The notes under the pieces: generated by a model
Databases searched by the model: none
What the model was told of the DNA's origin: nothing
What the model saw: the letters and a program-made list of their open reading frames with translations, nothing else
Translations under genes and position numbers: made by a program
Part shown: one piece after another, positions 37,394 through 45,141 of the stretch
Layout of the letters: the number at the start of each line of letters is the position of its first letter
Numbering within the stretch: the first letter of the stretch is position 1
NCBI GenBank assembly: GCA_963975425.1
Contig: CAXBGS010000001.1
Span: 1,178,001 to 1,242,000, forward strand
Direction of reading: 5' to 3'
DNA length: 64,000 nucleotides
From: CAXBGS01 sp963975425
Lineage (GTDB): Bacteria; Planctomycetota; Planctomycetia; Pirellulales; Pirellulaceae

Positions 37394-38176
37394 ATGCCCG
37401 CGGCCTCTGGCCAGGCGCCCGAGGCCGGCATCATGTTGGTCGGACATGGGACGCGGGACGATCGGGGAACACGGCAATTCTTTCAGTTGGGACAACAACT
37501 TGCCCAACGTGTCGCCCCCGTTCCGGTACAGCCTTGTTTGCTGGAATTTCAGCAGCCCACGATCCCACAAGCTTGGTCCACGCTTGTTCAGGCGGGCGTC
37601 CGACACATCCACGTCGCGCCGTTGTTGTTGTTTGCTGCTGGTCACGCCAAGACCGATATTCCCGATCTGGTCAAGAACTGTCAAAACGCCACGCCAGGAA
37701 TCTCTTTCGATCAATCGCGCCCCCTTGCTCGGCACCCCGCGATCGTGGAATTGGCCTGCAAGCGATTCGCAGAATCCATCCCGCCGACTTCGGTGCCCCC
37801 GGCACGAACGGCGCTGGTGATGGTCGGTCGCGGCAGTCACGACCCGTGTGCCCAGGCCGATATGCGCGTTTTGACCGAAGTCGTTCGGCATCGGATCCCC
37901 GTCGCTGCCGCGTTCACGTCGTTTTACGCAATGGCCCAGCCACGTTTGCCCGACGTGATTGACGCGGTTGCGGCGAGCGGTCGTTATGACGCAATCGTGG
38001 TTCAGCCGCATTTGCTGTTTGATGGACGGTTGTTCCAGGCGATCGCCGGCCAGACCCAGCAGGCCCGACTGCGACATCCCAGTGTGCTGTTTTGCTTGTC
38101 ATCGTACTTAGGCCCTGAATTGCAGGTTGCCAGGGCGATCGCCAACCGCGTCGGTTGCGACGATTCTGTCGTTTGA
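37394..38176 (+). CDS. CbiX-type sirohydrochlorin chelatase with duplicated domain
   Basis: The 260-residue protein has two CbiX-like halves. The first shows MLVGHGTRDDRG with the catalytic His, then LLFAAGHAKTDIP, matching the family's second His (GHxxxDIP). The second starts VMVGRGSHDPCAQAD, where the first-His equivalent is replaced by Arg, so the second half may be structural. Such chelatases insert cobalt or iron into sirohydrochlorin for B12 or siroheme. The start lies 31 bases after the HMA gene stop, so the pair may be co-transcribed, consistent with metal handling. No other cobalamin genes are near. Confidence 0.82.
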   Translation: MPAASGQAPEAGIMLVGHGTRDDRGTRQFFQLGQQLAQRVAPVPVQPCLLEFQQPTIPQAWSTLVQAGVRHIHVAPLLLFAAGHAKTDIPDLVKNCQNATPGISFDQSRPLARHPAIVELACKRFAESIPPTSVPPARTALVMVGRGSHDPCAQADMRVLTEVVRHRIPVAAAFTSFYAMAQPRLPDVIDAVAASGRYDAIVVQPHLLFDGRLFQAIAGQTQQARLRHPSVLFCLSSYLGPELQVARAIANRVGCDDSVV

Positions 38177-38293
38177 ACGGCCGCAGACGCGACCGGGTGC
38201 CGCATGTGAAGATATGCCGGTTGCGTGGTTTGGGATTGTGAGCAAAAATCCCTTTGAATACTGGTTACCCTCCTATGATATTGCGAGAAAAAA

Positions 38294-38680
38294 ATGAACC
38301 AACTACGAAGCCTGCTGCTTGGATGTACGTTCGCTGCTTTGACTTTCGCCGTTGCTGCTCCTGCCAATGCAGGACTGCTCGGTTGCTTGAAGCCAGCGGA
38401 TTGCTGTGAGCCAGCCCCCTGCTGCGAGCCAGCACCAGCACCCGTTTGCTGCCCACCTGCACCTGTGAAAGTGACTTGGTGCGTGACCGACCCATCGACT
38501 TGCTGCAAGTACCAAGTTTCGGCTTGCGTGCCTGCTTGCTGTGAAGGCGTCACCCCTTGCCTGGTTGGCTGCAAAAAGGGCTTTCTCGGCCGCAAGATTT
38601 TGACCTACAAGTTCGAATGCTGTGGTCATTGCGTCGACGTGGTCGTGACCAAGCACGGTCGCACCATCGTTCGCGACTGA
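38294..38680 (+). CDS. Small exported cysteine-rich protein
   Basis: The 128-residue protein has a clear signal peptide (~26 residues, ending PANA) and a mature part of ~102 residues with 18 cysteines, many as CC pairs in a PAP-rich context (DCCEPAPCCEPAPAP...). A C-terminal segment KFECCGHCVDVVVTKHG looks conserved. No family is recognised. Extracytoplasmic disulfides or metal binding are plausible. It has its own terminator, so it is expressed on its own. Confidence 0.8.
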   Translation: MNQLRSLLLGCTFAALTFAVAAPANAGLLGCLKPADCCEPAPCCEPAPAPVCCPPAPVKVTWCVTDPSTCCKYQVSACVPACCEGVTPCLVGCKKGFLGRKILTYKFECCGHCVDVVVTKHGRTIVRD

Positions 38681-38708
38681 GTTGTGATGTAAATCACCGA
38701 AAACAAGA

Positions 38709-38740
38709 AATGCCCGGCGCCAACGCTGGGCATTTTTTTT
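38709..38740 (+). terminator. Rho-independent terminator
   Basis: A GC-rich stem (ATGCCCGGCG pairing with CGCTGGGCAT around a short loop) is followed by a run of T. It sits 28 bases after the Cys-rich gene stop and fits a transcription terminator for that gene. Confidence 0.88.
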
Positions 38741-38816
38741 TGCGCCGCGACCCGGCCACTCACGAGAACGTCCAGCTTAGCAAACTACCATTTTGCGACG
38801 TTTATTTGGGATTGGC

Positions 38817-38905
38817 GTAGGCTGGAACAAGCCGTGCGCAGTTCCGGCATGGATGACCATTTGATTGCGCTCTGCCGGAACTGCGCACCGCTTGTTCCAG
38901 CCTAC
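38817..38905. repeat. 33-bp inverted repeat, dispersed element family
   Basis: Two 33-base arms at 38817-38849 and 38873-38905 are reverse complements with one mismatch, separated by 23 bases. A related single copy (26 of 33 positions equal) occurs at 57873-57905. This suggests a dispersed intergenic repeat of the REP or BIME kind rather than a simple terminator. Confidence 0.85.
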
Positions 38906-38969
38906 AAAAAACCAAACGCTAAGCCGGACGCTCTCTCACGCGTCGCGGGTCATGATGACGAGACCATGC

Positions 38970-41669
38970 CTACTGTGAGTGCTCGATCACAATCGCGGCG
39001 TCGGCGACCAGGCGATCGGAGTACTGCGTGAGGGTTCCTTCGGCGCCGCGGAACCACTTCATGATCGGGGCAACATAGTTCGGCGGTGCCTGCAGTGGTG
39101 TATCGTCGGCACCCCATGCGGTGCTCGTCCAGCGGCCCACACGATCGGAATATTCGTAGCGGCCGCCCAGCGGATCGACCAAGTGGTTCCCGAGAACCGA
39201 ATACACCGCATCGGGCACATCGTCCGGATCGATCTGCAGCTGGCGGGACAGCATGCTTAGGAAGTTTGCGCCGGCGCGGCTGCTTTCTGCTGCACGCTGG
39301 TACAACTGTTCGTTGACCCAGCCTTCGAGTTGACTGCCCGCCAGGTTTCCGATTCGGAAACGGACTTGTGCGGTATCGTCGACTTCGATGGCGTTGATAT
39401 GTGGCAAGCTGGCTTGCAGGATCTCTGGCTGAAATGACAAAACGCTGTAACCGCCATCGGTGTATCGATACAGGCCACCGATCAGACGGTTCATTCCCGG
39501 TCCGACGGGTGTTCCACGTCCTAAGCCCAGCGGCAAACGATCCAGGGTGCCCGGCTGCGGCCATGCGCCCAGGTATCCGGGCAATTGTTTCAGTGATCGA
39601 TAGCTTCCCAGGATTCCGTCAAAGTCATCCAGCTGTGGGGGATGACTGTCTTTGATGCCGGCGAACAGGTGCGTCGGCGGCCCGATCTTTTCACTCGCCA
39701 CATGTGCCTGGACGGCAACAATGTCATCGGGCGCAAACTGTATCGCGACTTTCGTGGGCGGTCCGAGTTGTTGGGCGTACTTGCCATACTTTTCAGGCAC
39801 CATCGGGGCGATCTCTGCGTGAACGATCAACCGTTCGCGATTGGATTGATCGGGAATGGCTTCCCGCTGGACCCCGATCATGATCGGATCGATTTGCGGA
39901 AAGCGATCGCTGTACTCTCGTGCAATCGAGATGTACCAATCCGCTTCTTCTTGTGTTACCGATTCGATCATCACATCTGCGATCGGCAAGAACGTGCCTC
40001 GCGAGCCTCGCGCCGTGTCGACCACGCGATCGCCCACCGTGATGATTCCGCTGCCATCGCCGCGCTGACCAAAGACTTTCGGCAAAAAACCGATGTCGAC
40101 CAGCCCGTCGATGCCCGCGGCAGAATTCGTTTCGGCTTTCGCGGCGAGACGTGCCAAGCTGATCATCGAAATATCGGCACTGGCGTGCAGTCGTCGTCGC
40201 AATTCGATCAGGTATTGTGGATCAACAAGTCCTTGCAGCATTTGCGGCGAAAAATACGTAAAGATCGTATCGTTACGTTCGATCGGCATCAGTTGACGCG
40301 CCAAGCGAAACGATTCGGTTGCCGCCAGCGACTTTCCACTTTGGCCGACTTCGAGAAATCGGCGTACCAGAGTTTCGCTATTCGCGACGAACAAGTACTC
40401 GCCGTCTTCGGCCAGGAACGAACGCACACGGTGATCGCTGGAACTAAGCAGTGATACTTGCTTGCCCGCGATTGTGATGTCCACCAAGTTGACGCTCGGA
40501 TCGTCATTGGCAAGTTTGGTACGGTCGTTGACCAGTGAGCTTCTTAGCAGAAACGCATTTTTTGCTTTGAACATCACTCCGATCGTTGCACCGTCGCTTA
40601 AGAACAAATCTCGACCGACCAATGCCTGATCCTCGATCACCGTCGGGCCCAACATCCGACTCAACTGAGTGGTCTTGAGGTTCAGTTGTCGTTCCACGCG
40701 AGCGGCGTTTTCGTTTTTGAATCCGTGCAAAGTGATCATGCGCGAAAGATCACCGCCGTATTCATCCGACAAGTCACGGAACCACAAGTAGTTTTCGAAC
40801 GAGCCATAGCGGATGTAAAAACATTCCGGCGGTACATGCTCGGCAAGCGGTTCGACGTTCGCCGTGACCGGCACGGCGGGTAAGCGAGGCGGGTTCCAAG
40901 CCGGCGCCGCGGGCAAGGGCAGGGTCGTGGGGGTTGGCGAGGTCGTTCCTCCGGCGGCGCGGCGGAACATTTGTTGGTCGGTGCCCGATGCGCCGGCCAA
41001 CAACTTCATCGTGTCCGTCAATGGATCATCGTCGTTGATTTGCGCAACGTACCAATCCGGCAGTGGCATCCCTAGACGGCCCGACAACATTGCGACCAAA
41101 TAGTTTTCGACCCAGGGCGGGTAATCCGCGGCATCGATTTGACGTTTGGCGGCTTGATGAAAGCCGTCCCACCATTGCCCGAGCAACTGTGTGCGAGTGA
41201 TGGGATCCACCGCCGGCACAACTTCATAAGAACCGACCTCACGTCCCGATTCGCTGACCGTGATCGTCAGTGGGGACGATCCACGAAACAAAAACGAGAC
41301 GCGCCGCGCGACGGTTTGTTCAAGATCGGGTTGATCACCGGTCAGCTCGCGAACCAAGTTGCCGATCCGTCCGAGCAATCGTCCGCGACCAGGCGGTGGC
41401 ACCGGTTGGTCAGACGGGCGAGGAATCTTGACGCGAATGTCGTTGGCGATTGGATACAGAATTCGACCATCCGCATCGCGGACTTCCAACGGAGGCAGTG
41501 GTCCGCCGACAATCGGCGCTGCGATAGGAATTTCGACCGTCGCCACACCATAGGGAGTGCCCGATGCCGCGTTGGCAAGAATATCGACCGCCGAGGCAGC
41601 CGAAACCAGGCAACAAGAAACCAGGCAACAAGAAATTGCCAGAGCGGTAATGATGGACTTCGAATGCAT
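38970..41669 (-). CDS. Large exported protein of unknown function
   Basis: From ATG at 41669 the protein has ~899 residues. It opens with a signal peptide containing CCLVSCCLVS, created by a 15-base in-frame duplication, and ends SAVDILA. The rest is soluble: a Pro/Ala-rich linker (~255-300), many alternating helix-strand stretches, and a region SSDHRVRSFLAEDGEYLFVANSE typical of a fold that reports values. I do not recognise a catalytic motif. It resembles long exported planctomycete hypotheticals. It stands alone, converging on the 33-base repeat. Confidence 0.75.
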   Translation of the reverse strand: MHSKSIITALAISCCLVSCCLVSAASAVDILANAASGTPYGVATVEIPIAAPIVGGPLPPLEVRDADGRILYPIANDIRVKIPRPSDQPVPPPGRGRLLGRIGNLVRELTGDQPDLEQTVARRVSFLFRGSSPLTITVSESGREVGSYEVVPAVDPITRTQLLGQWWDGFHQAAKRQIDAADYPPWVENYLVAMLSGRLGMPLPDWYVAQINDDDPLTDTMKLLAGASGTDQQMFRRAAGGTTSPTPTTLPLPAAPAWNPPRLPAVPVTANVEPLAEHVPPECFYIRYGSFENYLWFRDLSDEYGGDLSRMITLHGFKNENAARVERQLNLKTTQLSRMLGPTVIEDQALVGRDLFLSDGATIGVMFKAKNAFLLRSSLVNDRTKLANDDPSVNLVDITIAGKQVSLLSSSDHRVRSFLAEDGEYLFVANSETLVRRFLEVGQSGKSLAATESFRLARQLMPIERNDTIFTYFSPQMLQGLVDPQYLIELRRRLHASADISMISLARLAAKAETNSAAGIDGLVDIGFLPKVFGQRGDGSGIITVGDRVVDTARGSRGTFLPIADVMIESVTQEEADWYISIAREYSDRFPQIDPIMIGVQREAIPDQSNRERLIVHAEIAPMVPEKYGKYAQQLGPPTKVAIQFAPDDIVAVQAHVASEKIGPPTHLFAGIKDSHPPQLDDFDGILGSYRSLKQLPGYLGAWPQPGTLDRLPLGLGRGTPVGPGMNRLIGGLYRYTDGGYSVLSFQPEILQASLPHINAIEVDDTAQVRFRIGNLAGSQLEGWVNEQLYQRAAESSRAGANFLSMLSRQLQIDPDDVPDAVYSVLGNHLVDPLGGRYEYSDRVGRWTSTAWGADDTPLQAPPNYVAPIMKWFRGAEGTLTQYSDRLVADAAIVIEHSQ
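41602..41631. repeat. In-frame 15-bp tandem duplication in a signal peptide
   Basis: Two adjacent copies (GAAACCAGGCAACAA on the + strand) at 41602-41616 and 41617-41631 duplicate five signal-peptide residues of the large exported protein. Confidence 0.9.
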
Positions 41670-41840
41670 GAGCAGCTTTTTGTTGCCCCCTGCATCCCGC
41701 GAGTGAGCGAACACGAAATGCGGGTCGCTCGCGGGGGAAAGGGCTGGGGTGAGGGGGTAGCCGGGTCGTCAGGCGAACTTGGCTGACCATAATGGCGTCG
41801 AGCCATTATTCAGCACTTCGTACGATTCGGATAGTCAAAA

Positions 41841-43217
41841 GTGGAAAGCCCATCACGCAGCGGCGTTTTTCAAGCCAGTACCGACGAACGGTTGGAACAG
41901 TACGCCGAGAGCATCAGTTTCGATCGACGCTTGTATCGACAAGATATTCGCGGCTCGATCGCGCATGCAGAAATGCTGCAAAACGTCGGCTTGATCGATT
42001 CCAGCGAACTGGACCAGATCCGAGACACTTTGAAAGTGATTGAAAAGGAGCTGGACAGCGATCAGCTTCCGATGCGGATCGAGTTGGAAGACATCCACAT
42101 GCATGTCGAGCAAGCTCTGATTGAACGCATCGGTGACGTGGGCCGAAAACTTCACACCGCCCGCAGTCGTAACGACCAGGTCAGCACCGATGTCCGCATG
42201 TGGATTCGCGAAGCGCTCGACGAGGTGGATTCGCGATTGCTCGATCTGCAGCGTGCATTCTTGGGACGTTGCGATGCCGACTTTGATGTCATTTTGCCGG
42301 CCTACACACACCTGCAACGTGCCCAGCCTGTGCTTGCGCCACACTATTGGTTGGCCTACGTCGAAAAGTTCGCGCGCGATCGCCAACGGATTTCCGATTG
42401 TCGCGGCCGTGTCAATCAGTGCAGCCTGGGTGTCGCCGCCGTGGCGGGAACCACGTTGCCGATCGATCGCCAACAAACCGCCAAGCAATTGGACTTCGAC
42501 GGTGTCACCGCCAACAGTTTGGACACCAGCAGCGACCGTGACTTTGTTTTGGAATCTGCGTTTGTCCTGTCGATGGTCGCGTCGCACCTAAGCGGTTGGG
42601 CCGAGGAATGGATTTTGTGGAGCACCGTTGAGTTCAATTTCATCAAGATGCCGCACGCGTTCTGCACCGGCAGCAGCATCATGCCGCAAAAGGTGAATCC
42701 CGACACACTGGAACTGACGCGTGGCAAGTCGGCACGTGTGATGGGCAATCTGAATACGTTGATGTTGCTGGTCAAGAATTTGCCGTTGGCGTACAACCGA
42801 GACTTGCAAGAAGACAAGCCACCACTGTTCGATTCATTCGACACCGTGATCGCCATGTTAGAACTGGCCACACCGATCGTCGAAGGCAGCGTGTTGCAGC
42901 GCGAGTCGATCAGCAGTCGATTAGAGAAAGGTTATTTGGACGCGACGACTTTGATGGAGTGGATGATCGCAAAAGGAATTCCACAAAGAACGGCGCATCA
43001 CTTGGTCGGGGCGATCGTCGGCGAAGCCATGCAGCGCGACTTGCCACTCAGCGAGTTGCCCCTGGACGTGATGCAAAGTCACAGTGCTGAGATTGACGAA
43101 TCGGTATTCGATTGTCTCGGTTGCCAAAACGCCGTCAACGCGTTTGTCAGTTACGGTTCAACCGCACCTGATCAAGTGCGGTCGCAAATCGAAAGTTGGA
43201 AAAAGCAAATCGGTTGA
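41841..43217 (+). CDS. argH: Argininosuccinate lyase
   Basis: The enzyme splits argininosuccinate into arginine and fumarate. The 458-residue protein carries the superfamily signature GSSIMPQKVNPD at ~280, HTARSRNDQVSTD at ~111 and TAHHLVG with a catalytic His context. Start is GTG at 41841 with no strong ribosome-binding site. It is on the opposite strand from the graspetide locus, whose last gene it converges with after 55 bases. No other arginine genes are nearby. Confidence 0.93.
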   Translation: MESPSRSGVFQASTDERLEQYAESISFDRRLYRQDIRGSIAHAEMLQNVGLIDSSELDQIRDTLKVIEKELDSDQLPMRIELEDIHMHVEQALIERIGDVGRKLHTARSRNDQVSTDVRMWIREALDEVDSRLLDLQRAFLGRCDADFDVILPAYTHLQRAQPVLAPHYWLAYVEKFARDRQRISDCRGRVNQCSLGVAAVAGTTLPIDRQQTAKQLDFDGVTANSLDTSSDRDFVLESAFVLSMVASHLSGWAEEWILWSTVEFNFIKMPHAFCTGSSIMPQKVNPDTLELTRGKSARVMGNLNTLMLLVKNLPLAYNRDLQEDKPPLFDSFDTVIAMLELATPIVEGSVLQRESISSRLEKGYLDATTLMEWMIAKGIPQRTAHHLVGAIVGEAMQRDLPLSELPLDVMQSHSAEIDESVFDCLGCQNAVNAFVSYGSTAPDQVRSQIESWKKQIG

Positions 43218-43272
43218 TCCATGCAAGGTTCGGCCGTCGCTGCCGCTTACGTCTTTTTCTGCGTTTGGGTTT

Positions 43273-44118
43273 CTAAGTCGTCAGGAAGTCAAGCATGGCG
43301 TCGACCAAGCAGTTTTCTCCCGCATCGTCAAAGCGGACGAACATGGGAAACGAGTTGATTTCTAAAAAGACGGGATCGACAAAACTCTCTTTGCAGCGGA
43401 AGTCGAGCGCGCAATAGTCAAAGCCGATTCGTTCGACCAATTCCCGCGTCGGGTCGATCAGTGCAGGTGGCACCGGCATCAGCTTGACGTCCACGCCGGC
43501 ATCTTCGCGATAGTCCAAGGCGTCGGATTCCAAATGAAAGCAGAACTGGTTTCCACCGATCGAAAAAATACGCAGGTTCTCACCGCTGAGACGACTCTGC
43601 ACGAATTGTGGACCAAGCATCGCAAGTTGCTGGGGGTCGTTGGCAATCTTGTCGACCGATTGTGTGTGGGCGCCGCCGCCCAGCGGTTTGATAATCCGGG
43701 ACTGTGGGTCCGGCATCGTCGCCAGCGGCGATAAGTTACCCATGACCAGTGTGTCAGGAATTTCGAATCCGACATCGATGGCCAATCGCAAGTTCTTGGA
43801 TTTGTTATTCAAATCCGTCGTCGTCCGGCGATTCAATAGATTGATGTCGGGCCAGGCGAGTGAGAACGACTGGACGACATCGAACGCGGCCAGATTTGTC
43901 GCCGGAACTCCAGCAAAAACGTTGTAGCGCAGGAACACCGCCGTTGGCCGAACCGTGGTTTGGCTGAGGGTCAGTTCGGGTTTTTCAAAGTCCCATGCGA
44001 TCCGATGGGAATCGGGTTCGTCGGTGTTTAGAAAGTAATAGGCGAGATCGCGGATGTGTGCCTGGTCGACGACGCGTTGGGTGTTCGGGTCCGACTCGCC
44101 GCCGACAATCAATAACAT
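43273..44118 (-). CDS. ATP-grasp ligase of the graspetide (RiPP) macrocyclase type
   Basis: A 281-residue ATP-grasp protein. Features in order are an N-terminal MvdC/MvdD-like domain (~1-95), NRRTTTDLNNKSKNLRLAIDVGF (~96-118) and the ATP-binding Lys in IIKPLGGG (K144). Then come FVQSRLSGENLRIFSIG (~172-188) and DYR at 202-204, and the metal-site pattern FLEIN (E253, N255). RimK and glutathione synthetase share the fold, but the N-terminal domain and the neighbour make a graspetide enzyme more likely. The gene starts 12 bases after the precursor stop, with AGGGA overlapping that stop as ribosome-binding site. Expected action: formation of side-chain esters or amides between Thr/Ser (or Lys) and Glu/Asp of the precursor. 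Confidence 0.85.
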   Translation of the reverse strand: MLLIVGGESDPNTQRVVDQAHIRDLAYYFLNTDEPDSHRIAWDFEKPELTLSQTTVRPTAVFLRYNVFAGVPATNLAAFDVVQSFSLAWPDINLLNRRTTTDLNNKSKNLRLAIDVGFEIPDTLVMGNLSPLATMPDPQSRIIKPLGGGAHTQSVDKIANDPQQLAMLGPQFVQSRLSGENLRIFSIGGNQFCFHLESDALDYREDAGVDVKLMPVPPALIDPTRELVERIGFDYCALDFRCKESFVDPVFLEINSFPMFVRFDDAGENCLVDAMLDFLTT

Positions 44119-44130
44119 CGCGTGTATTCC

Positions 44131-44997
44131 CTACCAGCGTTTGAAGTTCCGCCACACGTTGGGCAGCCTTGGAATGATAGACGGGCGTCCTTGTTGACGC
44201 GACGGTGAACCGTTTTCTTCGCCCATCGCACGAGTCGTCACGTTGGACTCTTCGCCATGTGCGGTGGTGGTCGCGGGCGGATTCACGACGGGTGGCGGGT
44301 TACCCTCTTCGCCCAGTGCATGCGTGGTGTGAATGTTTTCTTCGCCATAAGCGGTCGTGATCGCGTTGGACTCTTCGCCATAAGCGGTCGTCGTTGCTGC
44401 AGGCGGCTTCACGCACTTTGGTTGTTCTTCTTCACCCACAGCATACGTGGTCGGCGGAGTCGTGGATTCTTCGCCCACGGCGAATGTTGTTGCGGGCGGT
44501 CCGGTCGATTCTTCGCCGACGGCATACGTGGTCGGACTCGGTGGCGGATTGGATTCTTCGCCCATGGCATAGGTCGTGTGAGTCGGTGGCGTTGTGGACT
44601 CTTCGCCTTGGCTCCAGGTGGTGGCGGTCGGCGGTCGCTCTTCCTCGCCCAGGGCTCGCGTTGTCGCGGGGGGCCCCGATTCCTCGCCAATGGCCTTGGT
44701 GGTCATTGTCGGCGGGCCGGACGAGGGAGGGCCGGGTGAGGGCGACGTGTGGCCTTCTTCGCCGATGGCATACGTCGTGATCGGTGAGGTTCGCGGCTGG
44801 CCTTCTTCGCCAACCGCCTGGGTCGAAAACGTCTGGGCCGAAGCCGTCTGAGTCGAGCTTAGCAGCGTATAGGCGGTCGCTGACGAAACACCCATCGCCA
44901 CAACTTGTCGAAGGAAGTCGCGTCGATCGAGACCGCCGCTGCGAAATCGCGATACCAGTTCAGCAACATCGTTGTTGCAGGGGTGTACATTTGTCAT
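44131..44997 (-). CDS. Tat-signal multi-core graspetide precursor with 14 TTxxxGEE motifs
   Basis: From ATG at 44997 the protein has 288 residues; the frame is open upstream to 45072. An N-region (1-22) precedes the twin-arginine signal LDRRDFLRQ (~23-31), a hydrophobic stretch, and an AxA-like cut site TASA near 54. From residue 58 to 261 fourteen motifs of the form TTxxxGEE occur, separated by Pro/Ser/Gly-rich spacers. Twelve are exact, one has Ser for the first Thr (58-65) and one has a shortened loop (213-220). The C-terminal 27 residues are basic (ending NFKRW). The plesiocin core TTxxxxEE has the same spacing. The ATP-grasp gene lies directly downstream. The peptide would be modified in the cytoplasm and exported by Tat, an inference from the signal. 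Confidence 0.88.
   Translation of the reverse strand: MTNVHPCNNDVAELVSRFRSGGLDRRDFLRQVVAMGVSSATAYTLLSSTQTASAQTFSTQAVGEEGQPRTSPITTYAIGEEGHTSPSPGPPSSGPPTMTTKAIGEESGPPATTRALGEEERPPTATTWSQGEESTTPPTHTTYAMGEESNPPPSPTTYAVGEESTGPPATTFAVGEESTTPPTTYAVGEEEQPKCVKPPAATTTAYGEESNAITTAYGEENIHTTHALGEEGNPPPVVNPPATTTAHGEESNVTTRAMGEENGSPSRQQGRPSIIPRLPNVWRNFKRW
44215..44826 (-). repeat. Array of 14 graspetide core motifs inside the precursor
   Basis: Residues 58-261 of the precursor hold motifs at 58, 74, 99, 112, 126, 141, 156, 170, 183, 202, 213, 224, 243 and 254. Spacings range from 11 to 25 residues. The loop residue after the first two threonines varies among Tyr, Trp, Phe, Lys, Arg, His, Thr and Gln. The following GEE is invariant. 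DNA copies are not identical, so the array is protein-level, not a simple tandem repeat. Confidence 0.9.
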
Positions 44998-45141
44998 AAA
45001 AGTGTTCCGAGGTTGGGTCAGAATCCCGTGCATGGGAAGTCTAGGTTTGTCAGCAAACCGATGAAGCGACAATCGTTGGATTTCGCCTCGAATTACCCTG
45101 CGTGGTTCCCCGTCGTGACCCTTAACGATTTCCCCGAATTC

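Noticed and set aside
39642..40454. A 270-residue + strand frame.
   Set aside because: Antisense to the large exported protein; no domain or ribosome-binding site.
43273..44118. Reading the ATP-grasp enzyme as RimK or a D-Ala-D-Ala-type ligase.
   Set aside because: The N-terminal region and the directly adjacent TTxxxGEE precursor fit a graspetide enzyme better, although the fold alone would not decide.
44131..45072. Treating the TTxxxGEE protein as a low-complexity or structural repeat protein.
   Set aside because: The motif spacing, the fixed TT and EE ends, the Tat signal and the adjacent ATP-grasp gene are together too specific.
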